NCBI RefSeq assembly: GCF_964340395.1
Contig: NC_135557.1
Location: 7,353,709-7,417,708, forward strand
Origin: Glandiceps talaboti
Taxonomy: Eukaryota > Hemichordata > Enteropneusta > Spengelidae
Length of the DNA: 64,000 nucleotides
Direction: 5' to 3'
Below are positions 22,463 through 62,736 of the stretch, one piece after another. A program made the position numbers and the translations under genes. The notes beneath the pieces were generated by a model. It made no database searches. It had not been told where the DNA came from and worked only from the letters and a program-made list of their open reading frames with translations. Numbering within the stretch: position 1 is the stretch's first letter; every line of letters begins with the position of its first letter.

Positions 22463-23789
22463 AAGCAAGCAGTTTGAATAAGACATCAATATGCAATAGT
22501 GTGACACTGTCGTTTCATACGTATCTTTATTCACACATATCATCAACTGCTACTAATTTACAGCTAGAGTTAATGTCTCTGTCACATGGTTGTGATTTTG
22601 AATAATAGATTCTTTAGTTTAATGTACTAGTGACCTTTTGATGAATGGTGATGACAGGTATAGGTCACGGACCTTTTTGTGATGAGAGTGTGCTAGTTTA
22701 CTTGCCTACAGCTAAACATCTGTTGAACTTTGTGTGTACCCAATCATCGTTAAGGAGACCCCTATAAATACCCTCTAAGCCAGTGATAACATACTTCTCC
22801 TAACTTTTAACATCAAGGCCTGAAGGTGAATACTGCTAGTTTAGTGCCGCTGACTTGCTGGCTACTGTGTGCTGCCGCATGGGCGTGAATTACATTCCAC
22901 AACAAGAACTCAACCTACACCAACGGGACACTACGTTAATTTGCTAATGGCCTACGGAAATTGACTGTCCTTAGTACCGTGTAAAACTGGTGAGTTCATG
23001 ACTTGTGGATAATTGTATACAAGACAATATGGACTGGCTGACAGCCATTTGAGCTTCACATTTCGCGTGTACAACCGTTTGCTGCCACGTGGACTTAGAA
23101 TTCGCTAAATAATTAGTTAGTACCTGTCATCACCATAACTACGCATTTATAAGCTTTGTTCTTTATTTTGTACAACCTGACAAGTGTATCAGGGGATATG
23201 TATAGCACGTTCCGTTTCATTTTATGTAATATTATTTCATGGTCAAATACAGTATTCTCAATTGATATTTTGTTCTCTGTCGCTTCATTTATACAATACT
23301 CCATTCTAACCTTAGTTGTGTGTGTCACTCGACCATCTTGTGACAGTACCCAATTTTACCACAACATAACTGAGTTTCAGGCATATTAAAATGTCTGTCT
23401 GTCAATGTAAATAACTTAAAGTCAAAAACTACCAAACCAATTAACTTGGCCCTTGATTTTAGGGTCTAGTTCGGGAATTACTCAAGACAATATGATCACA
23501 TCACAGGTATGTGATTTGTGTCAAAAATATCATTTTGGTCAAAACAAAATAAACTCAACCAGGTTTAAACTGAATGCCTTCCGTAAGGGCAAAATATTCA
23601 GATGTTCGATCCTACACACAATAATTGTTGGAATGCAACAGGAGATATTCACTTAGTAATGTTGAATTAATATTGAATTTAAAGTGTGTATTTTTAGGAT
23701 ACTGAAAAGCAACAGATATGTTGGGAGGGGGAGGGAGCATACTGTAGTATAGAGAATGGTGAATAGCCACATCCAAAAAAATATCATAT

Positions 23790-23902
<113 letters not shown>

Positions 23903-26619
23903 ATTATAGACATTTGATTTATACTTTTTCATGTATATTTCTTGTGGTATTACAAATTATAATTTTTCTGAATCTCCAAAGATTTATTAAATACATCTTT
24001 GATAACTTCTGATGTGTACTTTCTTCAAATGTTTTGCTTCGTATGTAGGTTAATTGTTTGTAATCTGTGTGTTGTACTTTAAGACGTTCTTTCTTATCAG
24101 CAAGTCTTAAATTTTGAATTTATTTTACTCAATATCAAAGGCACAGCTGCAACGCCAGATATAAAAAGAAGGTTAACTGCAACCATTGCTAAGATTGCTG
24201 TTGAATTTAATATGCGAGAGGTTATTAATGTGACTTTATTCAATGCACTAAGCATTATTTATAATCTTCTATAAGCTCAACATACACTTTATAAATAGTT
24301 AAATAATTCTTCTATACTTTGTTTTTTTCACTAATCATATATTGTATATACATATTTTTATCAATAATTATATCAAAATATTTGAGATCCATTGATATAA
24401 TTCTTTTTAGTGTAATTGTAGATATATCTACTAGACGATTGTATTTTGTCCTTGAAACTAAATTTGTACTATTAGAACCTTGATATAGAATTTCAGCTGA
24501 TTTATATATCTTGATGATTATTTTGGCTCGTGTATGAGATGAACTCATTAATGATATGTTATTAAATAATAAATCATATTCTCCCTCTAGATCTGTATTC
24601 ATTTTGATGCAATCTATCATTAATGTATCTTTAGCTATTATTCTATTAACATTTGTATGGATGACGCATGTATAGATAATTTTGTTGGATTTTAACTTTT
24701 TAACTCCAAACACTTTCCTTGTGTGTCATAGTATAAGGACATATTATATAATTCACTTTCTTCTTTGATTGAGGGTTATAATGATTGCAATACAATAAAC
24801 CAATATTAATGATACACCTAAATTTGTTATTTGATTTCACCATTGCATATTTTGGCGTAATTTGAAGATGTATATTTGGATCTATGTAATCAATTTTATC
24901 TAATCTAGGATCTGGAGCAGTATTTCTATTATTATTTCATCTACACAATCCAAATTCATAAGAGTAGTAGTATGTGCAGCTGGTTTCAATTAAACTATGC
25001 ATGTGTTGTTGTTTCATTGTAGCACAAAGTCATTGTTGTGGTTTATATTTACATTCACTCCTTTTACATCAATATCTTGGAGATCATCCAACCTATACTT
25101 TTGTAAGTACATACCTAAACCGTAATTTGAAGGCATTATATAGTATATACGTTTATTATAGTAATGAAAATTCATATAAATTCAGTGCATCTCAACCAAA
25201 ATGCTAATGATGTAAATATTCAGTTTCATGAAATACTAATTGGGTATTACAAATATCCGATTATTACAATGTAAATTGTATAACTCATGGTTGAATAGGT
25301 ATGACAAGAAATGCGTAAATATTTACTCAGAAGTCTGCATGATTACGGAATCGCAAGGAACCTAACAGAGCAACATATCAAGGACATCACACACACACAC
25401 ACACACAAACATAATATTTATTCTTTTTTTTGTAAGCTTATATTGTTTTGTTTTTTATTTTAGACAGATAATTGTCGTTTTGAACGACTCGTAAATTTGC
25501 ATTTACCTTATTAGATAACTTTACTCAAAACGTCAGTCTGGACTATATTATCTACAAGTTTTGCACACTTATATTCACAGACTACAGTAGTATAATATAC
25601 ATTGCTTCCTTCCGTCCTAAACCAACGACCGTAGGGTTGTCGTCTCATGATCGTGACCAGAACCGAATCAACAGACTATGCATCGTGTCTTGGCCTGATT
25701 GGATAAGCGCAGTCATCTGACCATCGCATAGCAATGAAGATAACCCCACAGACTCATGGGATATACGATATAATCACAATTCTTACTCAATTGTATGGCA
25801 TTTCAGTCTTTGCTGTCTTTTCAGCCTCCCGACAAATTCATCACAAACCCATCCAACAGGGCAATGCAACAAACATCTTCGCCACGATTTACCGACCTAC
25901 ATAAAACAAAGGCACACACAGGGGACACCCAATAATCCGAGCATTACGAAACTAAGAACAATCCGATTGATACTAGAAGTTGTAAAGGGACAGTTTTTTA
26001 CCACAAACAAAGCGTAGAAAAAATAACCCCACATGTATCCACTAAAGACGTTGAGCTTCCCAGACTCCTGATATCTGACAAATTTGTCCCAGAAAGCCCC
26101 AACACTCGTTCGAAAAACCACTCCAACTTACCCACACACTACATTCAGCGAAAATGTTCTAGCGACTCCCTAAGCAAACCGGTTTGTTCCTATATTGAAC
26201 AATGAATCGCACTGCTAATCACGAAAATGTCGTAAAAATTACCAAGCTTGAATGAAGGTATTTAATAAGACAGAAATAAATCGGTCCATTATCACTTAGT
26301 TAAGTGACCCTGCGAGACTTAAAATGAATAAGTCAATATTAATTGTCTCTCCTCTCTGAAAATTCAATGTAATTATTTTTATACCCAGTATCGAAGGCGC
26401 AACATTTTGGGATACAAAATCATCACTATGGCGTCATTTCCCAGAATTCTTTTCATCCAAACGTATGTAGCGACAGTAATGGAAATATCCTGATTATAAA
26501 AGTTGTACCCATCTAATTAAAAATGAGCGTGAAGACAATGAAAAAACACATGACATGGATGGGTTATCATACTTTATTATTTTTGGTTATTGATAATTAT
26601 TCTTCAAGATTAATGTGTT

Positions 26620-26965
26620 CATCTAGATGAGGATTTAATATCTATTTTTGACTTTTAATTTATAAAACACGTTTATCATGGCTTCCTACGTGAGAGATTA
26701 ATGACAAACAACATAGACTAAATTTTTGTTTCTAACTCAATACAATGCAAAAAGCTATTAAGTGTGTACAATTTTAATGTTTGATATTGTATGTACAATA
26801 ACAAAGATTTTACATGTTTATTAATATTTTGCAATTTATTGAGTTACAAAAAAGATATTTGCATATTTTGTTTCACATTAATTTTTCAAGTAGGAAGCCA
26901 TGATCAAATTGTTTTATAAATTAAAAATCTAAAACAAATACCAATCCTAATCCATATGATCACTT
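26620..26965. repeat. imperfect inverted repeat, arms about 120-130 bp
   Basis: The left arm (about 26630-26755) has TTTAATTTATAAAACA and ATCATGGCTTCCTAC; the right arm (about 26830-26955) has the complements, in inverted order, with about 75 bp between arms. No terminal duplication identified. Probably a decayed foldback or MITE. Confidence 0.6.
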
Positions 26966-28094
26966 TTAAATTTCCTGGTTAAATGCTTTCCCAAGCTGGT
27001 GTTAAACTTATCTCCATGAATAGTTATATATATATATAACTGATAAATACAGATGCTCTAATATACATCATTTCACTACAAAATCCATTTCCATGTAACT
27101 GTTGCTCTTTGATTTTACTGCATTACAATTATAAACTGTACATAACTTATATACTGACGAATCTTACTAATGAACACAGAGTAATGCTTGCAAAATTGAC
27201 AGAAAAAGCTGACATATATAACTATTTGTAAATGACACTGGGAAAGATGTATATGGTATTGGATAGTCTTTGTCTTTTAGATGTACTACATATTCATACA
27301 CAATTGGTTCAAAATGTGTAAATGAACATTAACAACTTGATAACAGTTATTTGTGCAAATTACTATTAAACATGCTTCACAGGTATATTGAATATTGATC
27401 CTATAGTTCAATAATTGTTAATTAGAAGAAATTTATGAGACAAACTATTTTCCGCTATTAAAGGGGAATGCTACTCCAGGAAATGAAGTAATTTGCATAA
27501 ATCATCGGTTTTGCAATGTCATTTCGTGATGTTCTAACACCTACAATTACTTGTGATTTAAGAGAAACATCAAGTTGATTTTGTGTCTTTTTATTATTTT
27601 TGCACGTACAGTATAGGCACTAGTACTGATGAATCGTGAAATTTCAGTCATGATATTCCAACCATGATGCAATAGCCCATAGAAAAGGCACTCTATAAAG
27701 GTACAATGTCAACTTGATGCTTTTCTGAAATAGCAAGTAATTGTAGATGATATAAAATCATGTAAGGACTTTCTAGAACTCATATGTTATGAACGTGTCT
27801 TTATATCTTTGAGTGGCGGTTACTTAATTTTGTATTGGAAGCCATGTCATAACATTGATAGTGCCCTCCCATTGATTGGAAAAAAAATTAATAAAACACA
27901 ACACATTCTCATTTCCTACCCTCCGACCCACTCATCGACACACACACACACACACACACATACACTATGACCTCAAATTCAACTTTGTCTTGGTAGAAAG
28001 TTTATGTATTGAGAAGGGATTGAGTAATAATACAGGTATAATAGCGTCCTATGTTTTCAGATTGACGAGCCCGTTGCTTAGTGGCACGCCACTG

Positions 28095-28100
28095 TTTATT
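28095..28100 (-). terminator. candidate polyadenylation signal of the PARP14-like gene
   Basis: AATAAA on the minus strand about 286 nt downstream of the stop codon. It is the first canonical hexamer I see in that direction; no 3' end data. Confidence 0.35.
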
Positions 28101-28385
28101 CGTAGTATATACGTTATTGCTTAATATGTATCTCCTTGTTTATGAAGCCATACTTGACTAATAAATGTTTACTTAAGTATCCTGCTAATATGTATTTCAA
28201 TACCCCTCCATATAGGTCACAGCCATAAATTCTACCAAACAAGAATTATATACCAGCAATATGACGGGGAAAACAAATACTAGATAGTTAAATGCCATTC
28301 CTGGAACACCATGTGTATGCTATGATGTTGCTCTTACTAAAATAACCTCTGTCACCAATAGGTTCATTATTTTAAACCATTAAAG

Positions 28386-56043
<27,658 letters not shown>

Positions 56044-56340
56044 TGCATACTTCCAAACAGACGAAGAACAAAATTACAGTGAAGAACTCTGAGCCATCAA
56101 CAACGTTATATTTACAGTGCGCTGAGCTGATCACGATAACAATAGGTAATTTATTTTTAAATTTTGACGTATATGCTAACTAGGTGTGACACACAGGTCA
56201 TGGAATTCCCCGAAGTAGACACAATAGAACAGTCTACCGTTAAGACACCTTCGTGTGACGCAGCACTATATTGTGCCGGGTTTATTTTTACCCTTAACAA
56301 ACTATCGAACAATTATATGCCTTGACACATATAATGAGTG
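56044..56340. promoter_or_regulatory. 297-bp bidirectional promoter between two PARP14-like genes
   Basis: The start codons of the divergent genes are at 56043 (minus) and 56341 (plus), so both promoters and 5' UTRs must share this interval, unless untranslated upstream exons exist. It holds a kappaB-type decamer (56202-56211) and AT-rich stretches near 56147-56175 but no clear TATA box at a fixed distance. Confidence 0.7.
56202..56211 (-). promoter_or_regulatory. kappaB-type site GGGGAATTCC
   Basis: On the minus strand the decamer reads GGGGAATTCC, a full match to the NF-kappaB consensus GGGRNNYYCC. It is near-palindromic, so it can serve both genes. It lies 159 bp upstream of the minus start codon and 130 bp upstream of the plus start codon. 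Confidence 0.55.
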
Positions 56341-59300
56341 ATGTCTGGACAATCATTCTTAGTGTATGGCATACCCATTGACCTTGAAAACAAAACAGTG
56401 GAAGAAAATCTGATTGCTCTGTTATTGAAGCAGGAAGTGTTTCAAAACAATCACCTTGTCGACGTTCACGAAGCCTCGATTCCACGTGAAAACGAAAGAG
56501 TTTTCTTTGTGAAATTTGCATCATTAATTGGTAAGTTTCTAAAAAATTATATTCCTTTTATTGTCTGTAAATCTAAATTCATACGGAAACGCCATGGGTA
56601 TATTGAAACGATTACATAGAAGAAAGAAAGAGATTGATACAATAGGTGCGCGCCCCCTGTCAAAATGTACGTGCACATTATAAAACAATAAAGTGTATTC
56701 ACCAGACTTATAGAGACTTATGATGGTAGGGTAATCTCATTGTAAAAAGGGGATATGGTAATGTCATTGTAACAAGGGGTAGGGTAATCTCATTGTATAA
56801 AGGGGTAGGGTTAATCATTGTAAAAATGGGGTAGGGTAATCTCATTGTATAAAGGGGTAGGGTTAAATCATTGTAAAGAAGGGTAGGCTAATCCCATTGT
56901 AAAAAAAAGGGTTAAGGTAATCTCATCAAAAGGAAGTAGCGCAATCTGATTGTAAAAATGGGGTATGGTAAGAAGTAGTCGGGTAATTTCATTGTAAAAG
57001 TGGGGTAGGGTAATCTCATTGTTAAAAGGGGTAGGATAATCTCATTGTAAAATGGGGTGGGGTAATCTCATTGTAAAAAGGGTTAAGGTAATCTCATCAA
57101 AAGGAAGTGGCGCAATCTGATTGTAAAAATGGGGTATGGTAATTTCATTGTGAAAAGGGGAGGGTAATCGTATTGTAAAACGAGGATAGGGTAATCTCTT
57201 GTATAAAGGGGGTATGGTTATCTCATTGTAAAAAGGGCGTAGGGTAATCTCATTGTAAAAAGTGGGGGGGGGGTAGTGGTAATCTCATTATAAAAAAATG
57301 GGTACGATAATCTATTTAAAGGAAGTAGGGTAATCGCAATGTAAAAAGGGGATAGGGTAATATAATTTTAAAAAGGGGATAGGGTAATCTCATTGTAAAA
57401 AGGGGATAGGGTAATCTCATTGTAAAAAGGGGATAGGGTAATCTCATTGTAAAAAGGGGTAAGGTAACCTCGTTGTTAAAAAGGAGAGTAACCTCGTAGT
57501 AAAAAAGTGTGTAGGGTAATATCATTGTAAAAAGGGGACAGGGCACATGTAGGTTTAATCTGCCACACAATACCCATTCAATCATCAATACCAATTTTAA
57601 ACCGTCAAAACAGACGTTTATTTCATTCTTTTGAGTGAGTTAGAATCCTTTGTGTGTTTTTATTTGTTCTCGCTTATAAACATAGGATCCAATGTGCAAC
57701 ACTTTTCCCAACTCTTTTTATGTCACCTTGTCCTTATTTGGCTTAAAATTGTGTTCTTAATATCGACCTTATTGTCCCCCCTCCCGGCATCTTATCTCTG
57801 GGCCCATCTCTCACTATGTCATCATTAAGTGTGGTTAAGAATACGATTACTAGCGATCACAGTAAGTATGACGTATAACGCATTTTACCAGCTGGAGGAA
57901 TATCTTATTTTTTTAAATGGATTATTACAACATATATGTACAGTCGTAAATTCATTCATGTATAACTAAGTGTTTCGTATTTCCAGATGGTTTCCCGGGC
58001 AAACTCTGTCTTTATCTCAAGGTTGGACAACTGAGAGCCGTTCCAGTTATGATAAACCAATGTCCCACAGAGTTTGTGGAAACCTTGTCTCAGCAGACAA
58101 AACACGCGAAAAACACAGGGCAAACCGAGTTGACCGTTCCTACTCACACCAGTCCAACGGCACAGGTATTTAAATTACTTTACTGAATTGAAGTGATTTA
58201 TTAATCTAATGGCCACCTTACTTAAATATATGTTTCTCATCATAATGTCTTACTATGACGCATTGGTCTTCTTCTTTTTTTTAAAGAAAGTAAATGTATG
58301 AGTTAATTTTAGTGATATTGATTTTCAATTCATAATTATGCTTTATAACTTAGAAATAACAATGAGAGTGAGAAAAAAATTCAAACTTTGAAATATTTTT
58401 TTTAAAATTAAATTTCCCAAATATAAGCAATAAACGATAACTTTCGCTTAGATAGGTGTTGGTGGGATTGTCATCTGGCAATTAGTGAAGTTCTATTTTT
58501 TTCTAATCCTGACGTAGAGGGTGTCATTTTTTTCATTTTGTCGGGTTGAAGAAAATAAGGCAGGTCGGGTTAATAGGAGAAACATAGAATTAAGTAAGAC
58601 TGTCCTAATGGGCCTGCAGTTAAGTCAGAGTTCAACTGTTTTTGACTAAAATGTAAAGTATGAGTCTACTCCAATCTCAAGTATCTGTTCAGTTTATATC
58701 TATGAACTAGGTCAGCAATAAAGATTAATTACTGCCTGATAACACATTCTTTCAAGTTTATTTATCACCATGCATTACTGAATGAAACTACGCTTGCGCC
58801 AGATTTTGGCTCATCAAGCGTTGTGCTTCAAACCGGAAGGTCAGACCAAATAACTTAATTAGTAACGTATGCTATCTATCCGACTACATCGTCAATTTTA
58901 ATTTTAAATGGAATATTCCATTCATGTGGGTGGGGAGTGGGAGGGAGGCACGGCATATACTATATGTTTGTATTACTTGTTTTAGTTTATTTGTAGTATT
59001 GTCCTCATTCCTTATTTCACGTGAAAGAAAACCGCGGTCCTTAGCGAAAAAAAAAACAGGTATCGTTGACGATTTTTTAGCCCTACTTGAAAATGAAAAT
59101 TAATATTAATTTCTGTATGTTTCATGATAGACGGCTATTTTACCTTTTGTTGGGTTAATTTGAATTGTTGTCGATGGTGTTGTTACTACTCACAGTATAT
59201 GGTATACAAATCTAGCATTGCAATTATTGCCTACAAGGTCGGTAGGTCATGTCAACGTCATGGCAGTTCCTTCTGTTCTCTAAACATTATCATTTGTACC

Positions 59301-60807
59301 ACGTACAGTAGTTTAGGAGATGACAATGCCAGCAGCTAACTTCTGACGGACACTACTCAAATATAAGAAAAGGTTATTCAAGAAGCACTAAGGACAAAAA
59401 AAAGTATTTCTGATCAGGACAGTTTGTCTAAAATGGTGCTACGACACGAGTATTGTCAGTTAAAGTTACAGTTACTGTTCTTTTTATTTTGTATTTTAGA
59501 GCAATTGTTTATGTGGGGCAGATGTCAATTGCTTTATAATTGGCTCTGCAGTTGTCTTCACTGAAGTAGGGATGATTAATTTTTTTCCCCACGGATCTAG
59601 AGACTGCATAGGCTGGGTAAACACACAAACAAGACCGACATTTTTTTTTTGTATTGGTTTAAGTCTTGCGTTTATTTCTTTCGAAAAGAAAGGAGTTGTT
59701 GCGGCCCACTCAACCACGTCATTTTCAGTTGGAATCTGCTACTATGCCATCTAGTGGCAGAGAGTGAAGAAGGGCAGATGTTAGATTTGAAACCACTCTG
59801 TATGTTGTTGTCTTTGCATTGGTGTAAAATTACATGAAAACAAGTTTTCACATGTCTATACTCCTTCCAATTGATTGAACAGAGAATTCTATTAACTTAG
59901 AGAAGATTATGAACACGTATGCGGCCACTGATGGACTTCTAGAATTGGTGCTTAAGTCTGTAAGCAGTAGGCAGGCTAGGACTAAAGTAGATGTTGCAGA
60001 CCTGTAACATATACAGTCTGATGGGATATTATTATATGCAGACCAAAACTAAAAACATGCTTATGATCAGATTAGAAAATAAAATAATGTACATTTGGTT
60101 GCAATTCGACTTAGAATAGAATACGACTTGGATAATGCGATGAAACATAAGAAGTTGAAAATCTCAAATGTCTTTACGAACCGTGTTTTAAACACATTTC
60201 TGTCTGTGTAATACGTAATATTAGAATCCCGTACAGCCTGCAGAGTATGAAGAATTCAAGAATCGGATTCAGACTCAGACAACTGGACGCTGTGGTGATG
60301 CTCCCACTGCCCATTATGAGCCACATAAAATGGTTTTGCCGACGTCACAAATGCCACAACAGACGCCAGTTTTACCATCAAGACCATTACAAGGTCATCA
60401 ACACCATGATCAATGGCAACAACTGAAAGAAGAACAGCAGAGAAAAGATTGGCAGCAACAGTTGCAACAAAACCCAGGCTATTATACAGGCAGTGATTCT
60501 GGAAAGAGGGGCGTTGAACAACCAATGATGCCACAAAATAGAGATGAAACAACCTACCAGTCACCACCACAGTATGGTCCCTATGGCGATATAACAGCCC
60601 AATACCAACGCCAGCATCCACCACAACAACAGTTTAAGAGTGAAACCAATCCACAGTTGCGGCCACCTTATTTGCATAGTCAACTGGCATACCATGGCCA
60701 AGAGCAATGGTGGTCAAGCCAGCAACAGAGGTACCCACCACCACTTCAAGCACCATATCCAACCCATCATCGACAACACATGAGATATGGAATTGATCAA
60801 CAACAAC

Positions 60808-60862
<55 letters not shown>

Positions 60863-60884
60863 TTACCAACTACCACCACCACCA

Positions 60885-60937
<53 letters not shown>

Positions 60938-62665
60938 CAATTGGTTTCCCCCAGAATATGGTCAGTATCCAAGAATGCAGTGTCCTGGCAATCTAAACCC
61001 GCAATATCAACAACAAGACTTGTGGCATCGTCAACAACCACCAGTATCCATGCCACCCATTCAAAACTATGGACCACAGTATGGATATAGTATGCCAACC
61101 GGGACCTCGTCTGACTCCCAAGCAGGAATTCCACCACTGCAATTCCAAAATCGCGATTATGGTGCCAGTCAGAAAACATCAAATACACCTTTTAATGCGA
61201 ACGCACCACACCTGGTACAAATGCAAAATCCGCAAGAAATAGCATCCCCATCAGTGGAGAACGGGGCAATGACAAACACTTCAAAGGCAAACGTTGGATC
61301 CATTAAGGCAAGGAAAACTGAATCGACAGCTGCAGAAACTCGTCATCTCAAAGCAACAACCAAGACAGACGATTCTGGCCAAGACGAAACAGGTAACAAC
61401 TACTATATAATTGTTTCATTCTTAAGTTTTCATGACTCATAATCTTTTTCAAGAAAATGATTACTGAAAACGAATATACAATGTGAAAGTTAAACAGAAG
61501 CAAGGATTCTTGATCTTGCTGTATTGTATTGTATTGTATTGTATTGTATTGTATTGTATTGTATTGTATTGTATTGTATTATTTGGCTATTAGGCCTAAA
61601 TAATAGTTAAGACGAAGACTATATGGAAAACAACGGAAAACACAATATCCTGAACAAAACACTATTAAACACATGAAACAACATTTAAAAAAAATAAATC
61701 TACCTACCCCGCCTATTCTGAAATTGAGGGTTATTAGAACCACATAATTTGAAGGCCTTATAGAGAAACTAAACTCATGTCATTTTTTAACAGACGCTGA
61801 AGGGAAATCTTCAAGTACAATAGAGGTAACAGGATTTAGCAGTACGATGGATGAAGAGACGCTGTTATTATACTTTGAGAATAGAAAACGATCTGGTGGG
61901 GGAGATATAACTAACTCTTACATGAAAGCTGGAAACAAACTTGTTATCACTTACGATGACCCTGAAGGTAAACGATATTGAAATATATGTCTTAAACGTC
62001 CAGAGTGAGTTCAAATAATTAACATAATATTTTTACTGCACATGACATTCAGATGAGTCCAGGATGTGTCATTTAAATAAGAAGTTGCTGATAGATTCAT
62101 ACTGTTTTACTTACTTTATTTTTGTCCTTCAGAGATTTGAAATCTAATTTTACGGAGAATATAGTCGTATAAAATTATTAAATGGTGCAACAGACATGCA
62201 AGATTGAATCAAATAACTATGGATGCAATAAAATAAAAAAATCGAAGCAGTTCATCCTAAGATTTTTTTTCCTCGAAACAGTTGCTGAGAGAGTAGAAAA
62301 CAGAGAACACACCTTAAGTGACAGCATCCTCAGGGTACGCAAGGCAATAGTTCTGCCACTTGACAAAAGAAGTTTCATCTTGGAAGGATTGCCAGAAGCC
62401 ACAACAAAGGAGGATCTCGAGTTGTACGTTGAGAACCGAACTGAGATTGAAACAGATCCGAAGTTCTACTTTGGTGAAAGCTGTGGTCTTGTGTTGATTA
62501 GGTATAATGAAGATATACAAGGTGAGTACTACTGGCCATTTTTAAATCTAGAAAAAAAAACTGTGGAATATGTGAGTGCTACAGCAGTTTCAGAGAGTTT
62601 GAGAGAGTATGAGAAAGAGAGCCAGAGAAAGAGACAGAGACAGAGACACAGACAGACAGACAGAC

Positions 62666-62736
<71 letters not shown>

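Noticed and set aside
60634-61188. Minus-strand 184-codon frame with long Val runs
   Set aside because: Antisense of the CAA-encoded Gln tracts in the plus gene exon 3.
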